The notes under the pieces were generated by a model. It saw only the letters and a program-made list of their open reading frames with translations, ran no database searches and had not been told where the DNA came from. Positions 18,018-25,453 of a stretch of 64,000 nt of DNA are shown piece by piece. Source of the DNA: Mycobacterium sp. 852014-52450_SCH5900713 (GTDB lineage Bacteria > Actinomycetota > Actinomycetes > Mycobacteriales > Mycobacteriaceae); assembly GCF_001667075.1 (NCBI RefSeq), contig NZ_LZIL01000009.1, positions 1 to 64,000 of the forward strand, read 5' to 3'. Position numbers and translations under genes: made by a program. Position 1 is the stretch's first letter, and the number at the start of each line of letters is the position of its first letter.

Positions 18018-18665
18018 GTGGCATTGCAGTGGTTGCGAGGTTTGGGCTTGGTCGGTGCTGTGCTCGTCGCCGCGACGGCGCTGGCGAACCCGGCGCGGGC
18101 CGACGCGGGCGTCACGCCGGGTATCAAGGTCGAAGACGAAAATAGCTCGTGCACATCGGGTTTCGCGGCGCAGGGCAATGACGGCAGCTATTACCTGATG
18201 ACCAGCGGCCATTGCGACGCCCACGACGGCTCACAGTGGACATACGGCAATGACGTCCCGCTCGGAAAGATCACCGCAAGCGAGAAGGAGGGCGACACGA
18301 GGGACGCCGCCATCATCCTCCTCCGCCCGAGCGTGGGGGCGCCCCTCGGAGATGTCGGCGGGCGGTATGCTGTTCGGGATGTGTTGAGCGCTAACAAAAT
18401 TCGCGAAGGCATGCCCTTCTGCAAATTGGGCGCGGTCACCGGTGAAACCTGCGGTTCCGTCACACACGTAGACGGTGACGTTGTCGAGGCCAGCGTGTTC
18501 AGTCTCAATGGCGACAGCGGCAGTCCGGGTTTTGTGAAGAACCCGGACGGCACCGTAAGTGCCGTGGGCTTGTTGATGTCCTCGCCCGACGGCGACGACA
18601 ACACGACCTACTTCACGCTCATCGACCCGCTGCTGGGCAGGTGGGGGTTACGCGTTCTCCCTTGA
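18018..18665 (+). CDS. Secreted S1-type serine protease
   Basis: A 215-residue exported protein: signal peptide to about residue 29 (cleavage near ARADA), then a compact chymotrypsin-like domain. The triad is seen as His65 in TSGHCD, Asp96 in TRDAAII and Ser167 in NGDSGSPG. Cys45/Cys66 and Cys135/Cys145 are placed for the two disulfides usual in small bacterial S1 (streptogrisin-like) proteases. Mtb has proteins of this type (for example Rv1815, from memory). No propeptide is evident. GTG 18018 follows AGAGAGGCG. It is probably active outside the cytoplasm; the target is unknown. Confidence 0.82.
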   Translation: MALQWLRGLGLVGAVLVAATALANPARADAGVTPGIKVEDENSSCTSGFAAQGNDGSYYLMTSGHCDAHDGSQWTYGNDVPLGKITASEKEGDTRDAAIILLRPSVGAPLGDVGGRYAVRDVLSANKIREGMPFCKLGAVTGETCGSVTHVDGDVVEASVFSLNGDSGSPGFVKNPDGTVSAVGLLMSSPDGDDNTTYFTLIDPLLGRWGLRVLP

Positions 18666-18814
18666 CGCCCAACCGCGCGTGCCCGCCTTTAACACAGCGT
18701 TTGTAACTTGCGGCTAACGGGTATCCGCGCGCCGCGGCACTGGCCGGGACTCGCTAGGTTGACGAGGCCAATGAGTTCGTTAGTGCGACACCAGCGACAC
18801 GAGGGAGAGCAGTA

Positions 18815-19282
18815 GTGAAGCGTGGGATCGTCGTCGGCGTGGCGGGCGTGGCCGTAGTGGTCGCGGCGTGCGCCGGCTGTTCGAGTAACAAGTCAAGCAC
18901 GGGATCGTCGGGTTCCTCGTCGCCGTCGGCGGCCGGCCCGCAGGTCATCGTCGACGGTCAGGCGCAGAACGTCAGCGGCCAGGTCACGTGCACGCCGGCG
19001 GGCGACAACACCAACATCGGCGTCGGTGACCCGACGGCGGGGGTCGGCGCCGTGGTCAGCAACGCCAACCCGCCCATCGTGCACTCGGTCGGACTCGGCA
19101 GTGTCAACGGCATCACGCTCGGCTTCTCCGACGCGGCTCCCAATCAAGGGGGCAACGCGGGAGCCGCGGTCAACGGGAAGACCTACGCAATCAAGGGCAC
19201 CGCGACCGGGCTCGACATGAGCAACCCGCAGCAACCGCAGCCGGTAACCAAGTCTTTCGAGTTGGACGTGACCTGCCCGTAG
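18815..19282 (+). CDS. lpqH: LpqH-like 19 kDa lipoprotein
   Basis: Very similar along its length to the Mtb 19 kDa antigen LpqH (Rv3763), a secreted TLR2-active lipoprotein: the GCSSNKSSTGS start of the mature part, VNGITLGFS, KGTATGLDMSNP and KSFELDVTCP at the end. The 155-residue length fits. The lipobox is unusual: Cys19-Ala-Gly-Cys22, so the usual Leu at -3 is a Cys. Ser/Gly-rich linker residues follow. GTG 18815 is preceded by GGGAGAG. In Mtb lpqH is not next to these genes, so this could be lpqH in a new place or a paralogue; the symbol is provisional. Confidence 0.8.
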   Translation: MKRGIVVGVAGVAVVVAACAGCSSNKSSTGSSGSSSPSAAGPQVIVDGQAQNVSGQVTCTPAGDNTNIGVGDPTAGVGAVVSNANPPIVHSVGLGSVNGITLGFSDAAPNQGGNAGAAVNGKTYAIKGTATGLDMSNPQQPQPVTKSFELDVTCP

Positions 19283-19316
19283 TGCAGGCGACCGAGACCC
19301 AAGAGGGGACGCAGCT

Positions 19317-20321
19317 ATGTCTATGAAACGTGTCGTCAGCGCGGCGGCCATCGCGGCGGGGCTGAGCATGTCCGCGGTTACTTTGAACGCGGGTTCGGCC
19401 TTCGCGGCTCCGCTCGACCCCCCGCCGCCGTGCCCTGGCTGCCATGGCGGTGGCGGTGGCGGCGGGGGCGGGGGCAACCCCGGCGGACCCGGCGGGCAGC
19501 AGGGCGGACCCGGCGGGCAACAGGGCGGACCCGGCGGGCAACAGGGCGGACCCGGCGGTCAGAACGGTCCCGGCGGTCAGCAGGGCGGGCAACAGGGCGG
19601 TCAGCAGGGCGGACCCGGCGGTCAGAACGGCCCCGGCGGGCAGAACAATCCCCCGCAGCAGACCGGCCAGAACAACCCGCCGCAGCAGACCGGGCAGAAC
19701 AACCCGCCGCAGGGTCAGCAGAACACGCCGGCGCCCAACGAGCACGGGCAAAACCCGCCGCAGGGCGGGCAGAACTCGCCGGCGCCAAACCAGTACCCGC
19801 AGCAGGGCGGGCCGGGCAACCAGCCGGGTGATCACGATCAGAACGGGCCGGGTGGACAACCCAATGCGCCGGCGAGCGAGCACAACCCGCCGCCGCAGGG
19901 CAGGCAGGCCCTCAACCCGCCGAGCACCCAGCCTCCGCATCAGCCTTACGTTCCGCGCGGGACGTACGTCAGCGGTAACGCCCAGGTAGGCGGGCCCGGC
20001 GATGCGCGGGCGGGCTTCAGCATCGTCGACCACGGTGCGCCGCCGCCACCCCCGCCGCGGGGCCACGGCTGGAACGACGGTCCGGCCCCCGGCCATCCGC
20101 CGCCGCACTGGGTCGGCGCGCCGCCTCCAGGGGGTTGGGACGGTCCGCCGCCTCCCGGCGGCTGGAACCGTCCGTGGTCGGGGCCGCAGCGTGATGTCGC
20201 CGTCGCGCAGGTCGATTTCGGGCCGTTCCAGTACGACTCCTACACCGCCATCCCGGTCTTCAACTGGCAGTTCGGCGGTTGGGGGTTCTGGTACATGGGC
20301 GTCTGGGTTCCGCTGTACTGA
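19317..20321 (+). CDS. Secreted Gly/Pro/Gln-rich repeat protein
   Basis: A 334-residue exported protein. Signal peptide residues 1-30 (cleavage near AFAAP) are followed by CPGC and a poly-Gly run. A repeat block of GGPGGQQ units and then NNPPQQTGQ units occupies about residues 55-140, followed by a Pro/Asn-rich disordered middle. The end is a short aromatic-rich domain (DFGPFQYDSYTAIPVFNWQF, then WGFWYMGVWVPLY) that is likely the folded or wall-binding part. It begins 34 bases after the LpqH-like gene, so the two are probably one transcript. I do not recognise a named family. A structural wall or capsule role is a guess. Confidence 0.75.
   Translation: MSMKRVVSAAAIAAGLSMSAVTLNAGSAFAAPLDPPPPCPGCHGGGGGGGGGGNPGGPGGQQGGPGGQQGGPGGQQGGPGGQNGPGGQQGGQQGGQQGGPGGQNGPGGQNNPPQQTGQNNPPQQTGQNNPPQGQQNTPAPNEHGQNPPQGGQNSPAPNQYPQQGGPGNQPGDHDQNGPGGQPNAPASEHNPPPQGRQALNPPSTQPPHQPYVPRGTYVSGNAQVGGPGDARAGFSIVDHGAPPPPPPRGHGWNDGPAPGHPPPHWVGAPPPGGWDGPPPPGGWNRPWSGPQRDVAVAQVDFGPFQYDSYTAIPVFNWQFGGWGFWYMGVWVPLY
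19482..19724 (+). repeat. Coding tandem repeats (21-bp and 27-bp units)
   Basis: 21-base units starting GGCGGACCCGGCGGGCA occur at 19482, 19503, 19524 and 19545, with degenerate copies to about 19640. 27-base units encoding NNPPQQTGQ follow at 19644, 19671 and a truncated copy at 19698. The units stay in frame and are nearly identical at DNA level, so length may vary between strains. Confidence 0.85.
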
Positions 20322-20326
20322 CGGGC

Positions 20327-20343
20327 CGCCGGTCTAGCCGGCG
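20327..20343. terminator. Short GC hairpin after repeat-protein gene
   Basis: CGCCGG-TCTAG-CCGGCG forms a 6-bp stem a few bases after the stop at 20321. It could end the lpqH-like transcript, but there is no T-run and the stem is short. Confidence 0.3.
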
Positions 20344-20388
20344 CGCCATTGGTGGGCGGCGATCGGGTCGTCGTGGCAGGCTCCGGGA

Positions 20389-20628
20389 ATGGATGTGCGA
20401 GAGAACGTCCGCCGAGCCATCGACGTCATGACGGCTTGGACGTCCGACAGCGGCAACGAATTCGCCTGGAACCGGCTCGTCGAGAACGTGATCGATGAGC
20501 CGGACGGAGAAATCCTGCTGTTGATGGGTTTCGTCAACCTCGCGGGCGAACTGGGGATCAAGCTGGAGAAGGCGACTGGCCAAAAGATGCGCGCTCACCT
20601 CCAAGACATCGCCCTGAAGTACCTATGA
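20389..20628 (+). CDS. Small cytoplasmic conserved protein
   Basis: A 79-residue protein without signal or membrane segment, starting MDVRENVRRAIDVMTAWTS and ending RAHLQDIALKYL. It looks like a compact helical protein (LIENVIDEPDGEILLLM-like core). Its stop lies 7 bases before the GTG of the crotonase gene, so they are likely co-transcribed. No family recognised. It has normal mycobacterial codon use, supporting a real gene. Confidence 0.65.
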   Translation: MDVRENVRRAIDVMTAWTSDSGNEFAWNRLVENVIDEPDGEILLLMGFVNLAGELGIKLEKATGQKMRAHLQDIALKYL

Positions 20629-20635
20629 GGGGTGC

Positions 20636-21413
20636 GTGAACGCGGTGGAGGAGCGGTTCGTCCGGGTCGGTGGTGACAGCGGCGTACTCACCATCGAGCT
20701 GACCAATTCGAAACGGCTCAACATCGTCGGCACGCGCGCCGTGGAGGAATTGACACAGGCATTCCGCGCCGTCGACGGCGATGGTGACGTCCGGGTGGTC
20801 GTGCTGCGCGGCGCGGGGGAGGCGGCGTTCATCGGCGGTGCCGACATCAACGAGATGGTCAACCTGGACCGGTCGAGCGCCGAGGCGTTCATCCGTCGGC
20901 TCGCAACCCTGTGCGAGTCGATCCGCGAATGTCCCGTTCCCGTCATCGCCCGATTGGCCGGGTACTGCCTCGGCGGTGGGCTCGAGGTCGCGATGTGCTG
21001 CGATCTGCGGATCGCCGAATCCGGGGCGACATTCGGCATGCCGGAAGTGGCGGTCGGAATCCCCTCGGTGATCCACTCGGCCTTGATGCCCGCGCTGATC
21101 GGGGCGTCGCACGCGGCGTGGCTCCTGCTGACCGGTGAGACAATCGACGCGGGCACGGCCGTCTCCTGGGGTTTGGTGCATGAGGTGGTTTCCGCCGACG
21201 CGCTCGACTCTCGCATCGCCGAACTCGCCGCGAAACTCGCCGGATTCGGCCCGCACGCTGTCCGGCAGCAAAAGCGCCTGCTCAACAAGTGGTTCGACAT
21301 GACGGTCCACGGGGCGATAGGACAGCATCGAGCAGTTCGGTCTGGCGTTCTTGACCGGAGAGCCCCAGGAGCACATGCAGGCGTTCCTCGCGCGCAAGCA
21401 GGACCGAACATAG
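20636..21413 (+). pseudogene. Enoyl-CoA hydratase gene with a frameshift near its 3' end
   Basis: The first frame gives a normal crotonase: LTIELTNSKRLNIVGT, oxyanion motif FIGGADINEMV, then AGYCLGGGLEVAMCCDLRIAE and LLTGETIDAGTAVSWGLVHEV. At about 21318, after TVHGAI, the reading must move by +1 to continue as DSIEQFGLAFLTGEPQEHMQ and AFLARKQDRT, stopping at 21411-21413. With the shift the product has about 259 residues, the family norm. Without it, the frame runs 304 codons further, antisense through the transglycosylase gene. One extra G (or two lost bases) explains it. It is either a real inactivation or a sequence error; all catalytic regions precede the shift. Confidence 0.8.
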
Positions 21414-21481
21414 CGTCGCCCCCACCCGGTGCCGCACACGAAATAGCTTGTCGCGCTTGGTCGCCGCCGTGCGGAGCTGCC

Positions 21482-22504
21482 TTACTGGGGATGAGCCGCG
21501 AGGTAATCCGCGACGGCGATCGGGGCTGCCTCCGCGTAACCGACGGGGAGCAACACGTCGCCGGCGGTGGTGACGTAATAGACGTCCCACCGGTAGTAGG
21601 TGGGGAACGCGGCCGGGTCGGCCGCGATCAGCGCGGCGTATTGGTCGACCGCCTGGACGTATTCGTGTGCGTGGTTGTAGCCGTAGATGGCGCGGTCGGG
21701 GTCGTTGGCGAAGCCGTTGGCGGACAGGAAGCGGCCCGCCGCCATGATGCTGTCGCGCGGCGAATTGATATCGCCGCCCTGGCCGTAGGTGGCGAACGTC
21801 GACGGCAAGAACTGCATGGGGCCCTGCGCGCCGGCCGTGCTCGCGCCGTTGATGCTGCCGAAGCGGGTCTCGACGAGGTTGATCGCGGCCAGGTAGTTCC
21901 AGCCGACGCCGGTCTCCGATTCCGCCGCGTGGTAGTCATTCATCAGTTCGTCGGCGGGTACGGGAGGCTCGATCCGCCACGCGGGCAGCGTGTCTTTCGC
22001 GGGCGTCATTGCCTGGAGCTGGCGACGGGCATCGAGGTTACGGTCGTAGACGCCGCTCAGCTCCGGCGGGATGCGCGGCCGGGTGATCGAGTCCCAATCG
22101 GGGTGCCGCCCAATGGCGCGGTACGCGGCCTGCTCGCGGTGCGCCGCCGCCGTCAGTGCCGGCTCCGCCGTCGACGGGTCACGAAGCGCGCGCTCGTCCG
22201 CGACCAAATCGTCGGCCAACTGAGCCGGGTCAGACGCCAGTTGTGGCTGGGCGCCAAGGGGCGGATTCGGTGCTGCGGCAACAGTTCTCGAAGCGAGCGG
22301 TGCGGCGCCCGCCGTCGCGGCGGTTGAAGCAGTCATCGCCGTTGCATTGGGCTTCACCGTCGGGGACGAACAGCCGACGACTAGCAACATGATGGCGCCG
22401 AGAAACACCGGCGCGGTCGCAGCGACCGTCGGGTTACGCCTCACTGGAGTCACTTCCGTCGATTTGCCAGGAATAGTCTTTCGCATCTGACCGCCTGACA
22501 TCAA
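21482..22504 (-). CDS. Lytic transglycosylase-like lipoprotein
   Basis: An exported lipoprotein of 340 residues with lipobox LLVVGCSS (Cys45 from the first Met, or Cys39 if ATG 22486 is used). A low-complexity Ala/Thr/Pro linker of about 60 residues and a helical segment follow. The C-terminal domain is a soluble lytic transglycosylase fold: the catalytic Glu in NYLAAINLVETRFG, AGAQGPMQFLPSTFATYG, and AIYGYNHAHEYV. It would cut glycan strands of peptidoglycan without hydrolysis and so belongs to wall remodelling. It is convergent with the frameshifted crotonase and divergent from the small secreted protein at 22774. Confidence 0.85.
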   Translation of the reverse strand: MMSGGQMRKTIPGKSTEVTPVRRNPTVAATAPVFLGAIMLLVVGCSSPTVKPNATAMTASTAATAGAAPLASRTVAAAPNPPLGAQPQLASDPAQLADDLVADERALRDPSTAEPALTAAAHREQAAYRAIGRHPDWDSITRPRIPPELSGVYDRNLDARRQLQAMTPAKDTLPAWRIEPPVPADELMNDYHAAESETGVGWNYLAAINLVETRFGSINGASTAGAQGPMQFLPSTFATYGQGGDINSPRDSIMAAGRFLSANGFANDPDRAIYGYNHAHEYVQAVDQYAALIAADPAAFPTYYRWDVYYVTTAGDVLLPVGYAEAAPIAVADYLAAHPQ

Positions 22505-22710
22505 TGCCGTGGCCCGTATCGGCTGGGGCAGATCGCCTCAGGTAGTGGCCTCAAAGCATCCCCGAAGTGCGAAATCTTGTTGACGGCAACCGGCTTCATG
22601 CCGCGCGGAAACCGGCGAAATCTCGGGGCCCTGGAATTCCCCACAAGTTGCGGGTGACCGCGGCTTATTCCAGACTGAGAATCACCTTCCCAGCAGAGTG
22701 GACAAGCTAC
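22505..22710. other. Divergent intergenic region
   Basis: About 200 bases between the transglycosylase gene (minus) and the small secreted protein (plus). An open frame crosses it but shows no protein-like features before Met 22711. It must contain promoters in both directions; none is convincing by eye. Confidence 0.35.
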
Positions 22711-22773
22711 ATGTGTGACGCCGCGGCTGAACCGACCGAGAGACGGAACAGGATTCGCCGAGCTGCGGCGGCA

Positions 22774-23004
22774 ATGCCCAAGCACGTCTCTCGTCTCATT
22801 CGTCCGGCGATGCTTGCCGCAATGGTGACGATGCTGATCGCTGCGCCCGATACACGCCCTCTGCTGCCGCCGGGATGCGCGATCGGTTGGACGATGGTCG
22901 GGGGCGTGCTGATTTATGTGCCGGACTGCACGCACCGGTCACCGGCTCCACCGCCCCCGCCGGACGGACCGCCGCCCGGCCCCGTGCCGCCTCCGGCGCA
23001 GTAG
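22774..23004 (+). CDS. Small secreted Pro-rich protein with two cysteines
   Basis: From ATG 22774 the product has 76 residues: a signal or anchor segment (LIRPAMLAAMVTMLIAAPDT), a short conserved-looking core LPPGCAIGWTMVGGVLIYVPDC with two Cys likely forming a disulfide, and a Pro tail ending PPPAQ. ATG 22711 is an alternative start that would add a 21-residue basic stretch; the frame is open further upstream but is not protein-like. It resembles in design the Cys/Pro-rich secreted protein at 25003. Function unknown. Confidence 0.55.
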   Translation: MPKHVSRLIRPAMLAAMVTMLIAAPDTRPLLPPGCAIGWTMVGGVLIYVPDCTHRSPAPPPPPDGPPPGPVPPPAQ

Positions 23005-23059
23005 GCGACGGAGCGCCGCGCGATGGGTCGGCGGTCAGGCCGGGATCGCGCTCAGACGC

Positions 23060-23194
23060 TCAGGGCTTCGGAGCGGCGGAATCGCTGTTGGGGCGGTCGG
23101 AGAAAGTCGGAAGTTGCACCGGTTCTGCATCGCGACTGGCCGGTGACACGACCTCGGGCTCGTAGCGATGGGAAAACAAGTCGGATGATGTCAT
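23060..23194 (-). CDS. Possible 44-residue peptide
   Basis: ATG 23194 is preceded by a TTGAGGA ribosome-like site and opens a 44-codon frame beginning MTSSDLFSHRYEPEVV and ending SDSAAPKP. It is hydrophilic with normal mycobacterial codon choice and lies in an otherwise empty 490-base stretch. No homologue is recognised; conservation would decide whether it is real. Confidence 0.35.
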   Translation of the reverse strand: MTSSDLFSHRYEPEVVSPASRDAEPVQLPTFSDRPNSDSAAPKP

Positions 23195-23446
23195 GGAGCG
23201 GGTCCTCAAGTTAGGTTGGCTTCAGCCCAAATGTGGTTGGCTTGGGGGCGAAGGGCGATCGATTCGTGGATCTGCTCATCCCCACAAGAATTTGGCTACT
23301 CGGCAGCGCGAACGCGGACTGCTGCTACCAATCTACACGCCAGAGTTCGCACGGACGTTGCGCCGAGCGCCTGGCATTCATCAACCCCAAAAACCGCGCC
23401 CCGGTGCACGCCCTGGCGGAAGCGGGCCGGGGACCCCTTAACGTGC
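23195..23446. other. Gene-free stretch before the cold shock gene end
   Basis: Several open frames cross this segment in different frames, but none has a ribosome site with protein-like composition. Base composition is somewhat lower in G+C than the flanks (for example around 23285-23345), which could mean degraded or imported DNA. I see no RNA gene. Confidence 0.35.
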
Positions 23447-23480
23447 TGTGGGCTGGTGGGGAACGCCCCACCAGCCCACA
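23447..23480 (-). terminator. Perfect 15-bp hairpin terminator of the cold shock gene
   Basis: Arms TGTGGGCTGGTGGGG (23447-23461) and CCCCACCAGCCCACA (23466-23480) are perfectly complementary with a 4-base loop AACG. It begins 14 bases downstream of the cold shock stop on the minus strand. No U-run follows, as is usual for mycobacterial terminators. Confidence 0.75.
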
Positions 23481-23494
23481 CGGTCGAACTCGCG

Positions 23495-23698
23495 CTAGAC
23501 GGCGGTTACTCCGACTGCCTGCGGACCCTTGGCCCCTTGCTCGACATTGAACTCAACTCGCTGATTTTCCTCCAGCGACTTGTAGCCGTTTCCCTGGATT
23601 TCCGAGTAGTGGACGAACACATCTGCTGCGCCGCCGTCCGGAGCGATAAAACCGAAGCCTTTTTCGCTGTTAAACCATTTCACAGTTCCCTGTGTCAT
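23495..23698 (-). CDS. cspA: Cold shock protein (CspA family)
   Basis: A 67-residue single cold-shock domain that binds single-stranded RNA/DNA and melts RNA structure. RNP1 is KGFGFIA and RNP2 is VFVHYSEI; the N-terminus [13 protein letters not shown] is canonical. It is close to Mtb CspA (Rv3648c) from memory. I chose ATG 23698, which gives the normal N-terminus; an upstream in-frame Met adds only six non-family residues. A hairpin in the leader (23724-23741) and a strong terminator (23447-23480) flank it, so it is a single-gene transcript. H37Rv has cspA elsewhere, so the symbol is by similarity only. Confidence 0.92.
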   Translation of the reverse strand: MTQGTVKWFNSEKGFGFIAPDGGAADVFVHYSEIQGNGYKSLEENQRVEFNVEQGAKGPQAVGVTAV

Positions 23699-23723
23699 AC
23701 CTTCAACTTCTCTCATTTTGAAC

Positions 23724-23741
23724 GGATGCCGACGGGCATCC
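23724..23741 (-). promoter_or_regulatory. Hairpin in cold shock gene leader
   Basis: GGATGCC-GACG-GGCATCC (perfect 7-bp stem) ends 26 bases upstream of the cold shock ATG. Structured leaders regulate cspA translation in other bacteria; here only the potential stem is seen. Confidence 0.4.
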
Positions 23742-24061
23742 CGGGCAAGCGTACCACGTGGGGTGGCTATTAACTGTAATCGACTGCCTCAGAATGGCTT
23801 TCATGTCGTCCAAAGGTTCGTGGGCGACGAATCGGATCTGGAGTCTCCGGCGTGCGGATCGCGCCAGCTCGTCGGGGCGTGCACGAGGTCGAACTGCAGG
23901 TGTGGCGGGCCGGCTCCCGGCAAGTCTCCGCGCGTTCGGGGCGTTCGTGGCGGCGTTAACAACGCTGCATGGTCAGCGGGAGCGCGGCTGTGCGGGCGCG
24001 CCGTTATCGGCCCGTATCTAGGGGCTTGTGACGTCGTCCTGACACGCTCAAACTGGTTGAT
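23742..24061. other. Intergenic region between cold shock and DUF732 genes
   Basis: About 320 bases with the presumed promoters of both divergent genes. Open frames here overlap each other in several phases and look random. No RNA gene or repeat is evident. Confidence 0.35.
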
Positions 24062-24847
24062 ATGCGCGACCGCGAGACCATCGATTCAGAATTGCGGCGC
24101 ATCGCGCTCGGGCGACGAGCGGTCCGAGAGCACGGCGGCGAGCCGTCGTCCCGAGAGGTGGACGAACTGCTCGACGAGCTCCTGGCCCACAGCGCCGGGG
24201 CGTCTCTCCCCGCTGCGGCGAAAGCCTATGAAACCGATGTTGCCCCCAACGCCGGGTCGAGGGGCGCCGGAATCGGCACCACGCTTCGCCGGCGCAAGGG
24301 CGTGCAGCGGCACTTGGGCCTGCTCGCGGCCTTGCCGCTATCTCTGGTGGCCGTCGCCGCCGCGGTGGTGGTGATGTTTTCGGTCCACCGCCAGGATTCA
24401 TCGGCGCAGCGGGCGGAAACTCCGCCGTCGGCCGCGCCCGCGCCCAAACCTGTTGCGCCGCAAGCGCCCAATGCGCGCATCGAGGCCGCCGACGCGGCGT
24501 TCATCGCCGCGTTGAAGCACGAAGGGGTGCCAGTCCCCAACCACGAATACGTGATAACCCAGGGTCACGCGGTCTGCGACTTCCTGGCGCGCCAACCCAA
24601 TTTCGCGGATGCGGTCGAATTCGTGCAGCGATCGTCGATTTGGGACGCCAACCAAAGCACCGAAGTCACCGCGGGCGCCATCGTTGCGTACTGCCCTCAG
24701 TCTCAACCCGCGGCCCCGGCCGACTTGTCGCCGGCCTACCAGAATGCCCTCTCCGATCTGCAGGCAATCGAGGGGAAGCTGCAAGGGATCCAAGGGGACC
24801 TGCAAGGTATCCACCGAGATCTGGACGGCGTCCCCGGCCCGCCATAA
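24062..24847 (+). CDS. DUF732 membrane-anchored protein
   Basis: A 261-residue protein with a charged cytoplasmic N-terminal part of about 80 residues and one membrane segment (about residues 85-107, GLLAALPLSLVAVAAAVVVMF). A Pro/Ala linker leads to a DUF732 domain (DAAFIAALKHEGVPVPN, VITQGHAVCDFL, VTAGAIVAYCP) whose two Cys normally form a disulfide. DUF732 domains are common, small, exported and mycobacteria-specific, with no known role. The C-terminus carries heptad-like repeats (LQAIEGK, LQGIQGD, LQGIHRD) that could form a helix. The cytoplasmic N-terminal domain is unlike the usual short secreted DUF732 proteins. Confidence 0.8.
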   Translation: MRDRETIDSELRRIALGRRAVREHGGEPSSREVDELLDELLAHSAGASLPAAAKAYETDVAPNAGSRGAGIGTTLRRRKGVQRHLGLLAALPLSLVAVAAAVVVMFSVHRQDSSAQRAETPPSAAPAPKPVAPQAPNARIEAADAAFIAALKHEGVPVPNHEYVITQGHAVCDFLARQPNFADAVEFVQRSSIWDANQSTEVTAGAIVAYCPQSQPAAPADLSPAYQNALSDLQAIEGKLQGIQGDLQGIHRDLDGVPGPP

Positions 24848-25002
24848 CCGGGGTGGTCGCCTTCGCCCGGCCCGGAAAGCTGCTGTGCGGAGTCCCCGAA
24901 CTCGCCGACTGGACTTTGGTTGAGTTCGCGCCAAAAAGGCCACTTCGGCTCCTTCCGTAGCAACGAGGTCAGAGCTACGATCTCCCTGCACGGAGTCATG
25001 TG

Positions 25003-25326
25003 ATGCGCAGCATAGCTAACCGTTTGGCAGTCATCGGCCCAGCCGCATTCGCGCTGGCGGTGACCATGACGTCTCTATCGCCGGCGGTAAGTAGGGCCGC
25101 CGAATGTGGCGAAGGCACCGTGTACGACCCACCGTCCGATACGTGTGTGGTGCTCGCGCAGGCAGCTCAACCAGTAGCGCCGCCACCGGCGGCCCCACCG
25201 CCACCACCTCCGGCGGCTCCACCGCCTCCGCCGCCCGCTTGGGGTGGCTATTACGGCCCCAGGCCCTACGTCTCGGCCAGCATCTGCGCGCCGATTCCAT
25301 TCATCCATATCTGCGCCGGAATCTGA
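25003..25326 (+). CDS. Small secreted Pro-rich protein with Cys pairs
   Basis: A 107-residue exported protein. The signal peptide ends near VSRAAE, the core CGEGTVYDPPSDTC carries two Cys, a block of Pro/Ala repeats follows, and the C-terminus has WGGYYGPRPYVSASIC and FIHICAGI with two more Cys. GTG 25000 directly precedes ATG 25003; GGAG lies about 7 bases upstream. It resembles in layout the small protein at 22774. Related short proteins with Pro runs are frequent in mycobacteria, without known function. Confidence 0.7.
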   Translation: MRSIANRLAVIGPAAFALAVTMTSLSPAVSRAAECGEGTVYDPPSDTCVVLAQAAQPVAPPPAAPPPPPPAAPPPPPPAWGGYYGPRPYVSASICAPIPFIHICAGI

Positions 25327-25350
25327 GAGCGCCAGAGCGGCGGCGATGCC

Positions 25351-25425
25351 TGGAGCCCCCTGTCAGGATTGAACTGACGACCGCTCGCTTACAAGGCGAG
25401 TGCTCTACCACTGAGCTAAGGAGGC
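25351..25425 (-). tRNA. tRNA-Thr (anticodon TGT)
   Basis: On the minus strand the sequence starts GCCTCCTTAGCTCAGTGGTA and ends with encoded CCA. The acceptor stem is GCCTCCT with AGGGGGC, the anticodon stem-loop is CTCGC-CTTGTAA-GCGAG with anticodon TGT (reads ACA, Thr), and the T-arm GTTCAATC is present. The gene is 75 bases long. In Mtb a tRNA-Thr gene also lies near phoP (from memory). Confidence 0.95.
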
Positions 25426-25453
25426 GGGATCAAACCGGTCCAAGCCTAATCGG

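Noticed and set aside
19482..19724. Possible CRISPR array
   Set aside because: Units are adjacent without spacers and encode in-frame Gly/Pro/Gln repeats.
21414..22327. Continuation of the crotonase frame to 563 codons
   Set aside because: After the frameshift it reads antisense through the transglycosylase gene; no crotonase has such a tail.
23233..23550. 105-codon plus-strand frame in the gap before the cold shock gene
   Set aside because: No ribosome site, composition unlike neighbouring genes, and it overlaps the terminator and cold shock gene.
25327..25453. Mobile element or attachment site at tRNA-Thr
   Set aside because: No integrase, no flanking direct repeat and no truncated tRNA copy in the window.
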